Of a stretch of 64,000 nt of DNA, positions 51,044 to 59,759 are shown piece by piece. The stretch's first letter is position 1. Each line of letters opens with the position of its first letter. Source of the stretch: Spartobacteria bacterium. Lineage in GTDB: Bacteria; Verrucomicrobiota; Verrucomicrobiia; Chthoniobacterales; UBA10450. A program made the position numbers and the translations under genes. Location: contig PMSN01000025.1 of assembly GCA_003167555.1 (NCBI GenBank), positions 310,001-374,000 of the forward strand. The letters are read 5' to 3'. The notes under the pieces are model-generated. The model was not told the DNA's origin. It ran no database searches and worked only from the letters and a program-made list of their open reading frames with translations.

Positions 51044-51382
51044 CTATTTTTCCAAGAGCAAATTGATCTCTCCGCGCAGTTTGGGGACATCATTCGTCGC
51101 GACATCCCACAACACGTCCGAAACCACAACATCGTATCCGTGAATCATAACGTTGCGCATCGCGATGATCTGCCGCCACGGAATCTCTGCGTGCGATGCT
51201 CGCCAGTTCTCGGGCAGGCGCGACGCCGCTTCGCCGATCAATTCGACACAACGCTCCAAGGCGCGGCGGAACTCGCGATTGCTGTCCAAATCTTTGCGGG
51301 TGCGCGTCGCCAGCAGTGCTGCAATTTCATCCGCGAATTCGACGATCTGACGAAGTGTCAGCGTCAGATCACGATCGCTCAT
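51044..51382 (-). CDS. hepT: HepT-like HEPN toxin
   Basis: The 112-aa protein has the HEPN fold with the Rx4-6HxY motif RNVMIHGY, the active site of HepT ribonucleases and DUF86 proteins. The LERCVELIGEAASRLPE helix is also typical. It overlaps the nucleotidyltransferase gene by 14 bp. In known HepT-MntA pairs MntA adds AMP to the Tyr of the HxY motif to block toxicity. I chose the ATG at 51382; an ATG five codons upstream is open. Confidence 0.9.
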   Translation of the reverse strand: MSDRDLTLTLRQIVEFADEIAALLATRTRKDLDSNREFRRALERCVELIGEAASRLPENWRASHAEIPWRQIIAMRNVMIHGYDVVVSDVLWDVATNDVPKLRGEINLLLEK

Positions 51383-51680
51383 AAAGCTTGACGGCATTCC
51401 GCGCGACCAGGTCGCGAAACGCCGGATGAAGTTGCGAACAGAAATCTACCTTGTGGCCGAGGATGGCGCCGAGCTCCTCACCGAAACTGAAGTAGCGCAA
51501 TCCGACCCCACGCAGAGCGCCGGGCGCAAATTCCGCGAGCACATCGATGTCACTTCGCGCCGGGTCGAAATCGTCGCGCAAGACTGAACCGAAGAGCGAG
51601 AGCGAGCGAATGCCCCGCTCCTGGCAGAAGCGGGCAATCAGCTCGCGGTCGATGGCGATGGGCAGATCAGCTGTGGTCAT
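51369..51680 (-). CDS. mntA: MntA-like nucleotidyltransferase antitoxin
   Basis: The 103-aa protein carries the minimal nucleotidyltransferase motif GSx10DxD as GSVLRDDFDPARSDIDVL. Such MntA proteins AMPylate HepT. It is the upstream gene of the pair and its stop codon lies inside hepT. The ATG at 51680 gives MTTADLPIAIDRELIARF. Confidence 0.88.
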   Translation of the reverse strand: MTTADLPIAIDRELIARFCQERGIRSLSLFGSVLRDDFDPARSDIDVLAEFAPGALRGVGLRYFSFGEELGAILGHKVDFCSQLHPAFRDLVARNAVKLYERS

Positions 51681-52040
51681 GACGGGACTGAGATTAACAT
51701 TCGCGCGCACAACGGCCAATCAAACTGTGCCAGGAATAATCGGCGCAGCATCCGTCGCGGCTCTCCGATCCGCGATCTCAACGAGACGAGCAGCGATCGC
51801 GTGATGCCGAGCGACCGTCGCGCCGACGCCAGCCGCAATTTCTTAACGCCGAGCATCGACTTCGCGACCCGGAGCATTCATTTCGCGACCCCGAGAACTT
51901 TGGCCTGCCAATCATCGAGGATAAATCCTTCGTCGGGTTCTAACGGATAATCTGCCGGTGGTATGAGCCTTTATCTTTGCCTTGCCGCCGGGTTTGTCGC
52001 TTGATAATTTCTCCCGCAGCGCTCCCGAACTTTCCGCCCC
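51681..52040. other. Intergenic stretch with degenerate direct repeats, no gene
   Basis: This 360-bp stretch has no supported gene. Two 20-bp direct repeats of GAGCATnnAnTTCGCGACCC type are seen at 51851 and 51872. Short open frames on either strand lack starts, motifs and codon bias. Confidence 0.55.
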
Positions 52041-52574
52041 ATGCCCTCTCTTCCTCCTTCTCTCCCGGTCTCCGGCGTACCCTGCCAAATCTGCGGACAA
52101 GGCGCCATGGCGCGGAAGCGCGTGTATCGAATGAGCGGACCTGCCGTCGTTATCGGGTTCATCCTTCTAATCCCCTCCATACTTGGCATTCTTTTCGGTG
52201 GTTTGACGATGCTCTTCACCATAATCGGCAGCAGCACTGCGCCGACCGCGGACAGCGAAATTCAGAAGGTAAAAACGCAACTCATCTCGCGGCGTGTGCC
52301 TGCTGACATCGTGGAGGATGTTGCCGCCGGAAAAACGATTGATGAGATCCGCCTTGCCAACCTGACGCCTGATCAACGCATGCAAGTGCGGGCGGCTGAG
52401 CTAAAAGTTTCGACTGCGAAAGCTGTTCCCGGCCTCGCCGCTTGCTGTGGCGGCGGATTTTCGGTGATGATCATCATCGGATCATTCGTCGGCGGTCTGC
52501 TCGGCTGGCTTCTGGTGATGCGCAAAACGGTTCTTCAATGCTTCAGCTGTGGAGCGGTGGTCGCTGCTTCGTGA
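52041..52574 (+). CDS. Membrane protein with cysteine pairs at both ends
   Basis: The 177-aa protein starts with a CxxC pair (VPCQICGQGAMARKRVYRM), has one strongly hydrophobic helix pair (about 37-62), a soluble helical middle (SEIQKVKTQLISRRVPADIV), a second hydrophobic helix (about 138-160) and ends with a second CxxC (LQCFSCGAVV). The two half sites could make one split zinc ribbon on the same face of the membrane. Function unknown. Its 3' end precedes the next gene by 22 bp. Confidence 0.7.
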   Translation: MPSLPPSLPVSGVPCQICGQGAMARKRVYRMSGPAVVIGFILLIPSILGILFGGLTMLFTIIGSSTAPTADSEIQKVKTQLISRRVPADIVEDVAAGKTIDEIRLANLTPDQRMQVRAAELKVSTAKAVPGLAACCGGGFSVMIIIGSFVGGLLGWLLVMRKTVLQCFSCGAVVAAS

Positions 52575-52596
52575 CTTCGAGCTGACAAGTTCCTAT

Positions 52597-53367
52597 ATGT
52601 TGACCTTGCTTAAAGCCTTTCTCGAGAAGATCGATTTTCTCGCGATCGCCGAGGCACTCCGAAAGCGGAAAAACCGACGTGTTTCAGCTGCGCTGTACGT
52701 CGTTCTCGTTCAGTCGTACGAAATTATCGAGCTTTACCGAATCTTGTTGGACGAACTGCGTGCGGCTCTTCAAAGCCACGAATATAACGATGTCGCGCAT
52801 CGTTTCTATTTGAACTCATCTCGAATCGCTCATCTTCTGATACGTCAGTCATCGAACCTGGAAGTGATGGAGACCTTAACGGGAGAGCTCTTGAATGAGC
52901 TCCGAGTTGTCGATAATAAGTTTGTGGAAGCCTACAGGAGTATTTTTCCAGGGAAGTTCGGCATTTTGTTCGAATCCCGCCGTTTGCTCGATACGGGACG
53001 CCTGTTGCTTTCAGATGCTGACATCGAGGGTTACCCTGTAAACTTCCATCATGAATCGCGTGCGCTCTACTTTTCTGGAGGCAATATGAGTGACGACGAT
53101 CGAAAGCAAACAGCGAGCTATATTTATGGGAACGGTCGGAAGTCAGCATTTGAGGTCAGTAGCGCTGATGGGGATATCTTCTTCGAAGAACTCAAAAGGT
53201 ATTTTCGAGACGACGATCCATATGGGAAATTAAAGGCCATTGAGGACTTGACGGAAAAGTATAGGACGGCCCTGCTAAACAATTTTGACGTGGTTGACTT
53301 ACTCGGAGACATCGCAAAGGTGCGAAGGCACTACGGTTGGGCGCCCGAATCCGAGGAACGCGAATAA
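52597..53367 (+). CDS. Hypothetical soluble protein, 256 aa
   Basis: I do not recognise this protein. From ATG 52597 the first 130 residues are helical with a repeated Leu/Ile pattern (SAALYVVLVQSYEIIELYRILLDEL). A middle part contains GKFGILFESRRLLDTGRL, and the C-terminus is charged. Codon use is more AT-rich than in the core genes, so it may be transferred DNA. It lies in the accessory island between the HepT pair and the cyclase-like gene. Confidence 0.68.
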   Translation: MLTLLKAFLEKIDFLAIAEALRKRKNRRVSAALYVVLVQSYEIIELYRILLDELRAALQSHEYNDVAHRFYLNSSRIAHLLIRQSSNLEVMETLTGELLNELRVVDNKFVEAYRSIFPGKFGILFESRRLLDTGRLLLSDADIEGYPVNFHHESRALYFSGGNMSDDDRKQTASYIYGNGRKSAFEVSSADGDIFFEELKRYFRDDDPYGKLKAIEDLTEKYRTALLNNFDVVDLLGDIAKVRRHYGWAPESEERE

Positions 53368-53429
53368 GTCCTCTCTGCTCGGCCAAAGCGGTATTTAGGC
53401 GAGGTAGGACAGCTAGAACAAAGACCGTC

Positions 53430-54344
53430 TCACGTATCCTCGGACAATTTGTCAGCTCCGCCCTCAGAAAAGTCGCTGTCCACCGACCTGACCTCCCAGT
53501 GTAAGGTGCCCCCAGGCATCTTTACACCTTCGCCGTTCTGGTTCACGAACAAGAGCCGAAGCCCCCAGCGACTGGCCAAGAACTTTGCCATGGTTCCCGG
53601 GGGCACTCCCGCGCCGTCAACTGGGGGAGTAAGATTGTTCGGCAGGCTACGAACGTAGTCTACGTATCGTTTCGTGTTCACGTGTTTCTGCGCGTCTGCC
53701 TGCAGATATTCTAAAGATGGTTTGATGGTCCTTTGATCAAGTAGATATGCCCAATTCAAGCACCACCGCCGAAAGGGTTTTAGCCCTTCGAATTCTTTTT
53801 TTAGGGGAACCTCCAGGAGGTGGAGTGGCTGACCGGCGCCCGGCGTCCTAGTTGTGCGGTCAAAGTCTTTCGTGCCGATTATGCTTTCGCACGCAACGAC
53901 CGCTGCTGGCGGATGCAGAAAGCAACCCGACCAGTCTTGCATTCGCTCCGCGTCCCTCAGAGTAGCGAGTTGAGGACCCAATATCAGTCCGGTTTCTTCA
54001 TCTGTGAAAACATCACCTAGGGCAATTGATCCCCGAAAAGGAAAGCGATAGACAAAGCCCAATTCCAGTAGCCGAATGCACGCAAACACGAAGTTATGAA
54101 CGTTCCGACTGTCATTGATGTTATGTGAGATGAGAACGACGGAATCGAATACAAACCGAGCAACTTCTAAGTTATCGATATCCGCTGCGGGATTGTTTCG
54201 TGCGGTATTAGTAAATGCTTCCGAGCGGATGGTCCGAATAAACAACCTCAATTCCTTCCGGATTGACGCCAAGTCATCGGTATTCAGTCGGGAAGTGAAC
54301 CCGAGGATATCAAAAAGAGCCACTAAGCGATTACGCTTGATCAT
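53430..54344 (-). CDS. Nucleotidyl-cyclase-like (class III) domain protein
   Basis: The 304-aa protein begins MIKRNRLVALFDILGFTSRL, where FDILGFT matches the first metal-Asp strand (FxDIxGFT) of class III adenylate/guanylate cyclases. ARFVFDSVVLISH is at the second metal-Asp hairpin (normally GDS/GDA), and FRGSIALGDVFTDEETG fits the RxGIxxGxV segment. The C-terminal 150 residues are not recognised. Base-specifying Lys/Asp residues cannot be placed by eye. Such stand-alone cyclase-like proteins occur in defence islands, including Pycsar, whose effectors differ from the partner seen here. Activity is unproven. Confidence 0.62.
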   Translation of the reverse strand: MIKRNRLVALFDILGFTSRLNTDDLASIRKELRLFIRTIRSEAFTNTARNNPAADIDNLEVARFVFDSVVLISHNINDSRNVHNFVFACIRLLELGFVYRFPFRGSIALGDVFTDEETGLILGPQLATLRDAERMQDWSGCFLHPPAAVVACESIIGTKDFDRTTRTPGAGQPLHLLEVPLKKEFEGLKPFRRWCLNWAYLLDQRTIKPSLEYLQADAQKHVNTKRYVDYVRSLPNNLTPPVDGAGVPPGTMAKFLASRWGLRLLFVNQNGEGVKMPGGTLHWEVRSVDSDFSEGGADKLSEDT

Positions 54345-54390
54345 TTGTCGCTCCCCGAAACTTTCTCATCCAAGATCCTCTCTTCGCGCA

Positions 54391-55098
54391 TCATGCCGGC
54401 TTCGAACGTGGATATTTTTCAGATGCTGACCTAATGGAGTCGACGATCACTTCCTTCGCGAGAGCATAGTCGCTCCGTTCCTCAAAACATTCGACATAGC
54501 GAATATCCTTCCCGCGGCTGAACGCATATCGATCAATCATTGTCACAGCTTCGCGAATCAGTTGCAGGAGATCTGGAACCGTCCATGCATTTTGCAGTCG
54601 GAACGCGCCTCCACCAGAGAGAGCCACGCCATAATTCAGATGGGCGACGACATTGTGGCGCCATTTTCGCAGCGTTTTTATGAGAATGAGATGGCGTTGT
54701 CGATCGGGCTCCGAACAAAGAGGTTTTCTACCACAAATTAGGATATCTGCGTGCAGGGGGAGCGTAAGGCCCGCCTCTGTCACTTCTTTTAACCAGCCTT
54801 TTCGCACCTCAGTAAGATAACGCAGCAGGTTGATCGCGCCGGGGTCGTCGTCGTAGACGATGCACAGGTGAAGAAGTGCGCAATTCAAATGCGCGGTAGT
54901 GGTTAAGAACCAAAAATCACGTGTTTCAAACAATTCTTTGTTGAAGTGCCCTTGAGCATCCCATAACGCCGAAAAGCAGTCGATATGTTGCTTTGCGATT
55001 GCAAGGCGCGTCGTTAAAACATCAAAACGTTTTCGATGCTGGCCGACCTTCGTTAGGGTTTGCCGCCCAGAAATGCGTGGATTTGACTGTTGTTTCAA
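54391..55098 (-). CDS. AbiU2/HEPN-like protein, possibly 5'-truncated
   Basis: The 235-aa frame has the AbiU2-like order TTRLAIAKQHIDCFSALWDA, then FWFLTTTAHLNCALLHLCIV, then a helix with RKWRHNVVAHLN, an Rx5H HEPN-type motif. AbiU2 proteins are abortive-infection HEPN factors. The only start available is a TTG at 55098, overlapping (TTGA) the stop of the methyltransferase remnant; no ATG lies near. The family N-terminus is at or just before TLTKVGQHRKRF, so the real start may be lost to a recombination junction. It lies 46 bp upstream of the cyclase-like gene, same strand. Confidence 0.6.
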   Translation of the reverse strand: MKQQSNPRISGRQTLTKVGQHRKRFDVLTTRLAIAKQHIDCFSALWDAQGHFNKELFETRDFWFLTTTAHLNCALLHLCIVYDDDPGAINLLRYLTEVRKGWLKEVTEAGLTLPLHADILICGRKPLCSEPDRQRHLILIKTLRKWRHNVVAHLNYGVALSGGGAFRLQNAWTVPDLLQLIREAVTMIDRYAFSRGKDIRYVECFEERSDYALAKEVIVDSIRSASEKYPRSKPA

Positions 55099-55244
55099 CG
55101 ATAGAAGACGAAAGCGCTGAACGGCGGATCGATGTAAACCAAATCGACGCAGCCCTCCGGCAGCTTCCGGAGCGGCTCAAGATTATCGCCGCAGTAAATG
55201 ACGCGCGTATCGATCAGCGCCGAAGCTTTGGGGGATTTTGCCAT
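55095..55244 (-). pseudogene. Truncated 5' end of a DNA methyltransferase
   Basis: The minus-strand frame from ATG 55244 reads MAKSPKASALIDTRVIYCGD, then NLEPLRKLPEGCVDLVYIDP and PF, and stops after 49 residues. This is the start of a beta-type (type III-like) adenine/cytosine-N4 methyltransferase including the DPPF/DPPY catalytic motif. The normal continuation (N...YEVFW) is replaced by SAFVFYR and a stop. About 250 or more residues are missing. It marks a deletion or recombination junction with the AbiU2-like frame. Confidence 0.72.
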
Positions 55245-55304
55245 CTACGCGAATCATAGAAGCGGCGGGCGCGGCGTCAATCGGAACGGCTGCTCAATCC
55301 AAAT

Positions 55305-57056
55305 TCAGTTCAGGAGTTCACCCCAGCAAGGCTCCTCGAGTTGCACGGCGGGATCATCGATCTCGCTGCGATTTATTTTTTCGTATTGATCTGAGACGTC
55401 GGTCCAGGCGCGCACGCGTAACGTGACGTGATCGCCGGGACGCAAGCGGGCGGCCGCCATAGGCTCGTTGTCGCGCATGCTCCAGAGGTAAACGAGCGAT
55501 TCCAGCGCTTCCTCCTGTGTGCGACCCGTGGGCACTACCTCGGTGAGATGCAGAGCGAGGATGTGATCCTTGTAGGGAACGCTGCCGGGCCGCGGCACGG
55601 CGGAGATGGAATCGACTGTTCCGCTCACGATAACTTCCTCGCCGGCGCGGGGCACGAAGAAATGCGCGGGCGCCGGTTGTCCCAGTTTCATTTCGAGCAA
55701 TTTCCAATCGCCGAAGGCCAGCTCGCGGCAGGCAAATTCCCACACGACCAGTTTTTTTCCGGCGAGCCGATCGCGGCCGTGCGCCAGGTCGCGGCTAAGA
55801 ATTTCGCGGGTGGCGAAAGCGCCATCGCTATTGCGCAGGATGCAATCGAGCGGACGCCCGCCGAGCGCGCGGCTGAGATGCTCGGCGAATCCGGCGGATT
55901 CGCCCCAGCCCAGGGCGGCGAGCGAAAAGATGTTCGAGAAGCTGTCGCCGAGAAGAAGGATGTCCGCTTCCTTGCTCGCGCGCCAGGGCCCGCCGCGCGC
56001 GGAGATTTCGTGGATCGTGACTTTCTCCTGGAGATAAAGATTCTGCGACGCCGGCAGCTTCAACATCCTGACAATGTCGCCCAGACCGTTGATCTCTTTG
56101 GCCTCGACCTGAAGCGTCGCATCTCCTGGCGATGCCGGAGTCTGGATGAAGGTCGCGAGATTTTCCGCGATGCGTTCCATTGTCTCGGGGCGCCAGTGCG
56201 TGTCGGTTTCCAAATAAACCGCCTCGCCAGTCGTGCCACTCTTCTGTTGCAGGAACGCGTCGCCCGGATCGAAGACGCGCACGCCTTCTTTTTGCAGACG
56301 CTCTTTGAATTCGGAGAAGGAAGGATTCTGGAGAAGCGCGTGCGGTTCCGCGCGGGCGGAAAGCTTATCGGAGTCGATGCCCGGCTTCATCGGGACAGGG
56401 AGCGCGATCAATTCGATCCCGCGCGCGGCGAGCTGGTTTCGAAACTCGACGATCGCTTTCACCGGATCGGGCTGCGCTCCAGTGGTGTGCGCGCGGTGCC
56501 GCATCTGCGCCGCGTCCAGGAACGGCGGCCCCGTGATGTAATCGACATCGGGCCGATAAAAGAGCCACGCGTCGCGTCCGAGATAGACCTGTTCGTTCCC
56601 GGCGCCGAGTGTGCCGCTCAAGACCGTTTGAACGCGCGGCAGGAGCCAATCGGATACGACCGAATCGCTTTCGAGCGCTTTCTCGGCAGCCTTGAGATCG
56701 GCGCCGCGCGGAAGCAAATGCCAGAGATCGATCGGCTGGCGGACCGCTCGAATCTTCGACCACGCCGGATAAACTCTGTACACGCCAAAGCTCGGCAATC
56801 CGCCGCCCGCACGTGGCGCGCGCAACTCGACCGCGAGCTGGATCGCGGGGACGGAAACGACCGTGAGGAGAAATAATACGATCAGGAGCGAGCGAGCGCC
56901 GGGTGTGAATTCCGTCCGCTTGAGGGCGAACTCTGCCTCTGATTCGCGCGAAACTTTGCGGTGCGTCTCTGGCGTCGGCTCGCTGTAACGCGGCAGCGAA
57001 TGGGTCGGCCTGCGCGGCTCATCGCCGCCGATTGGGTCTGGATTTTCTCGTGACAC
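55305..57056 (-). CDS. AlgJ/AlgX-like SGNH acetyltransferase, membrane-anchored
   Basis: The 583-aa protein has a cytoplasmic N-terminus of about 50 residues and one membrane helix (LLIVLFLLTVVSVPAIQL). The periplasmic part has the AlgX/AlgJ features: GRDAWLFYRPDVDYITG, the ETDTHWRPETM segment with the catalytic DxxH, and a GDSFSN motif for the nucleophile Ser. These enzymes transfer acetyl groups to exopolysaccharide after MBOAT export. A C-terminal extension of about 150 residues follows. It starts 10 bp after the MBOAT gene. Confidence 0.86.
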   Translation of the reverse strand: MSRENPDPIGGDEPRRPTHSLPRYSEPTPETHRKVSRESEAEFALKRTEFTPGARSLLIVLFLLTVVSVPAIQLAVELRAPRAGGGLPSFGVYRVYPAWSKIRAVRQPIDLWHLLPRGADLKAAEKALESDSVVSDWLLPRVQTVLSGTLGAGNEQVYLGRDAWLFYRPDVDYITGPPFLDAAQMRHRAHTTGAQPDPVKAIVEFRNQLAARGIELIALPVPMKPGIDSDKLSARAEPHALLQNPSFSEFKERLQKEGVRVFDPGDAFLQQKSGTTGEAVYLETDTHWRPETMERIAENLATFIQTPASPGDATLQVEAKEINGLGDIVRMLKLPASQNLYLQEKVTIHEISARGGPWRASKEADILLLGDSFSNIFSLAALGWGESAGFAEHLSRALGGRPLDCILRNSDGAFATREILSRDLAHGRDRLAGKKLVVWEFACRELAFGDWKLLEMKLGQPAPAHFFVPRAGEEVIVSGTVDSISAVPRPGSVPYKDHILALHLTEVVPTGRTQEEALESLVYLWSMRDNEPMAAARLRPGDHVTLRVRAWTDVSDQYEKINRSEIDDPAVQLEEPCWGELLN

Positions 57057-57066
57057 GCTTTGTTTC

Positions 57067-58536
57067 TTAGAAAATGAAATAGATGAACGGGTTGTATTCC
57101 TGCGTCGCGAGCACGACCAACGCGAGCCAGCCGAGCGCGAAACAAGCCGCCGTCTTGGGAATGGTCATGCGTTGGGTCCAATCCCACGTCTGTTTCCCGG
57201 CCCAGACGACGAGCGCGGCGATGCCGAGCGAAAGCAGATAGTACGGCTTGTAAAGAATCCCGCTCAACAGCGCCGCGGCCGGATAAGCGTGGCCGAGTCC
57301 GAACATGCTCGCGAGATAGGCGAGGGCGCGCGACAGATCGGACGTGCGGAAGAAGACCCAGCCGAGCAATACGATGAGAAACGTGATCGCGATCCGGAGC
57401 GGTTTCGGGAGGCTGTGATAGAAACCCTCGCGTCCCTGGCTTCGCTCGAACGCGAGCATTCCGCCATGCATTCCGCCCCAGATGACGAAGTTCCACGACG
57501 CGCCATGCCAAAGGCCGCCCAGGAGCATCGTGAGGATCAGGTTAATGTAAGTGCGGCTGAGCCCGCGCCGGTTTCCGCCGAGCGGAACGTAAAGATATTC
57601 GCGCAGCCAGGTCGAAAGCGAGATGTGCCAGCGCCGCCAAAAATCGGTGATCGATTCCGAGCAGTAAGGTGAGTCGAAATTTTTCGCGAAAACAAAACCG
57701 AACATGAGGCCGAGCCCAATCGCCATGTCGGAGTAGCCGCTGAAATCGAAATAAATCTGGAACGCGTAACCGATCGAGCCAAACCAGGCATCGAGCGTCC
57801 CGATCGAGCCGGCATTGAAAGCGGTGTCGGCGATTTTTCCGCACGGATTCGCGAGAAGGATTTTTTTCGCGAGCCCGAGCGCGAAGAAGGCGACGCCGCG
57901 CGCAAATTTATCCGAGGTGAGGGTGCGATGCTTCAGTTGCTGCGCGAGAAACGAAAATTTCAGGATCGGCCCCGCGACGAGATGTGGGAACATGGAAACG
58001 AAGCAGGAGAAATCGATGAAGTTCGACATCGCTTCCGCTTCGCCGCGATAGACATCGATCGTGTAGCTGAGCGCCTGGAATGTGTAGAAGCTGATTCCGA
58101 GCGGCAGCACGACGCGGAAGAACGTGTCGAACTGCGAGAGGCCGAGCGCGGGCGCGAGCGCGTTGTAGTTCTCGATCCCGAAGTTGAAGTATTTGAAAAA
58201 GCCGAGCGTCGCAAGATTGAGGAGGACCGAGACGAGGATGGCGTGGCGTTGGGTGCGCGTCCGCGGCGCGCGGCGCGTGAGCTGGGTCACCGGCTTATGC
58301 AGCACGCGCCAAAATTTCCAAGTGTCGTGCGCGATGACCAAACTCATCAGCCAATCGACGAAGGTGGTCGCGAACATAAGCGGCATGAAGCGCGGCTCGG
58401 CCCAACCGTAAAAGGTGTAGCCGGTCAGGATGAGCCAGAAATTCCGCCAGCGCTGCGGCGCGCGCGCGAGCAGGTAGTAGCCCAGGAGCGCGAGCGGCAG
58501 GAAGTAGTAAACGAAAATGTGAGAGCTGAAAACCAT
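57067..58536 (-). CDS. MBOAT O-acyltransferase (AlgI type)
   Basis: The 489-aa polytopic protein carries MBOAT marks: SYTIDVYRGE, SESITDFWRRWHISLSTWLR and GLWHGASWNFVIWGG, which includes the catalytic His. AlgI-type enzymes move acetyl groups across the membrane for polysaccharide O-acetylation. It is followed by the AlgX-like gene on the same strand, and a second AlgJ-like gene starts divergently. Confidence 0.95.
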   Translation of the reverse strand: MVFSSHIFVYYFLPLALLGYYLLARAPQRWRNFWLILTGYTFYGWAEPRFMPLMFATTFVDWLMSLVIAHDTWKFWRVLHKPVTQLTRRAPRTRTQRHAILVSVLLNLATLGFFKYFNFGIENYNALAPALGLSQFDTFFRVVLPLGISFYTFQALSYTIDVYRGEAEAMSNFIDFSCFVSMFPHLVAGPILKFSFLAQQLKHRTLTSDKFARGVAFFALGLAKKILLANPCGKIADTAFNAGSIGTLDAWFGSIGYAFQIYFDFSGYSDMAIGLGLMFGFVFAKNFDSPYCSESITDFWRRWHISLSTWLREYLYVPLGGNRRGLSRTYINLILTMLLGGLWHGASWNFVIWGGMHGGMLAFERSQGREGFYHSLPKPLRIAITFLIVLLGWVFFRTSDLSRALAYLASMFGLGHAYPAAALLSGILYKPYYLLSLGIAALVVWAGKQTWDWTQRMTIPKTAACFALGWLALVVLATQEYNPFIYFIF

Positions 58537-58630
58537 GCGGGCGATTCTGGGCTTATGGGCCGGTTGCGAATAAAAACAGCACGGCGCAGTTGAAAGAATG
58601 CGTAATATCGCTACCGGCTTTCAATCTCGA

Positions 58631-59689
58631 ATGAAATTTTTCTGCGCGTCTCTTTTGCTTTGCTTATGCGCGACACGTCTCGTCGCGGAAAATCCTGCGC
58701 CGCTTTCGCTCTCGGAACCGCAGCAGAAATTTTCGCAGGAGCTTGCCACGGTCTTTCAAACTCTCGAAAAGAAAAACGCCGCGGCCGGCGCGGGCGCCGA
58801 TGGCTGGTTGTTTTTCGCGGGCGAGCTTCGTTTACTCTCGCTCGGGCGTTTCTGGGGCGACGACGCGCGGAAAGTCAGCCGCGCGCACAAGCCGGAGCTG
58901 GCCGATCCGGTTCCGGCGATCGTCGATTTCCAGCAGCAATTGAAGGCGCGCGGGATCGATTTGCTGGTAGTGCCGGTTCCGCCGAAGGCGGCGGTCTATC
59001 CGGAAAAAATTGTTGCCGGCTTCGATGCGCGCAGCGTCGATGCGGCGCCTGTGCTGCACCGCTTTTATGACGAGCTGCGCGCGGCCGGCGTGGAAGTTCT
59101 CGATCTCACGCCGGTCCTGCTCCAAAACCGCGAGAGCGAAGGCGGCGCCGTTTTTTGCCGCACGGACAGCCACTGGTCCGGCAAGGGCTGTGTGCTGGCG
59201 GCGCAAGCGATCGCGGAAAACGTTCGCAAGAGATTGACCGCGCCGCCGGCGCGAAAGGATTACGTCTCGGAGTGGAAGGAAGTGCAGATCAACGGCGATC
59301 TCGCCGGCCTTCTCCCTCACGAGATTCAAAAGCCGGGAGCTGAAAAGATTTCTGTTCGCGTCGTTAGGGAGAAGGGGACCGGCGCCGCGATCGAGCCGGA
59401 TGCGAACAGCCCGGTGCTTCTTCTCGGCGACAGTCACACCCTTGTCTTCCACGATTTTCTCGCGGAGCACGCCGGGCTGGTGGATCAACTCGCGCAGGAA
59501 CTTGGATTCGCTCCTGACTTGATCGGCACGCGCGGCTCGGGAGCGACGCCCGTTCGCTTGAATTTTTACCGGCGCAGTTTGAAAGACGCCGGATACCTCG
59601 CGAAAAAGAAAATCGTCGTCTGGTGTTTCGCCGCGCGAGAATTTACGGAAGCGACCGAAGGCTGGGGCAAAGCGCCGATCGCCAAGTAG
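58631..59689 (+). CDS. AlgJ-like SGNH acetyltransferase, secreted
   Basis: The 352-aa protein has a signal peptide (MKFFCASLLLCLCATRLVAE). It has GADGWLFFAGELRLLSLG, the catalytic TDSHWSGKGC (DxxH) and LLLGDSHTLVFHDF for the nucleophile Ser. It resembles the periplasmic half of the AlgX-like protein across the divergent promoter region. The ATG at 58631 is chosen for the signal peptide. Confidence 0.86.
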   Translation: MKFFCASLLLCLCATRLVAENPAPLSLSEPQQKFSQELATVFQTLEKKNAAAGAGADGWLFFAGELRLLSLGRFWGDDARKVSRAHKPELADPVPAIVDFQQQLKARGIDLLVVPVPPKAAVYPEKIVAGFDARSVDAAPVLHRFYDELRAAGVEVLDLTPVLLQNRESEGGAVFCRTDSHWSGKGCVLAAQAIAENVRKRLTAPPARKDYVSEWKEVQINGDLAGLLPHEIQKPGAEKISVRVVREKGTGAAIEPDANSPVLLLGDSHTLVFHDFLAEHAGLVDQLAQELGFAPDLIGTRGSGATPVRLNFYRRSLKDAGYLAKKKIVVWCFAAREFTEATEGWGKAPIAK

Positions 59690-59759
59690 CCTTGATTTCC
59701 TTGACGCGCGGGCCGATTCGCTGGAAAGCGATTGCCGTGTCGAGCGTCGCGCAACCCCA

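Noticed and set aside
51677-51877. Small minus-strand Arg/Leu-rich frame upstream of mntA
   Set aside because: No start context, no motif, biased by GC-rich direct repeats; overlaps the mntA start region.
53430-54344. Calling the cyclase-like gene a Pycsar system outright
   Set aside because: The neighbouring gene is HEPN-like, not a known Pycsar TM or TIR effector, and cyclase residues cannot be verified by eye.
55428-56876. 482-codon plus-strand frame opposite the AlgX-like gene
   Set aside because: Antisense shadow of high-GC DNA; the minus-strand frame has active-site motifs and a membrane anchor.
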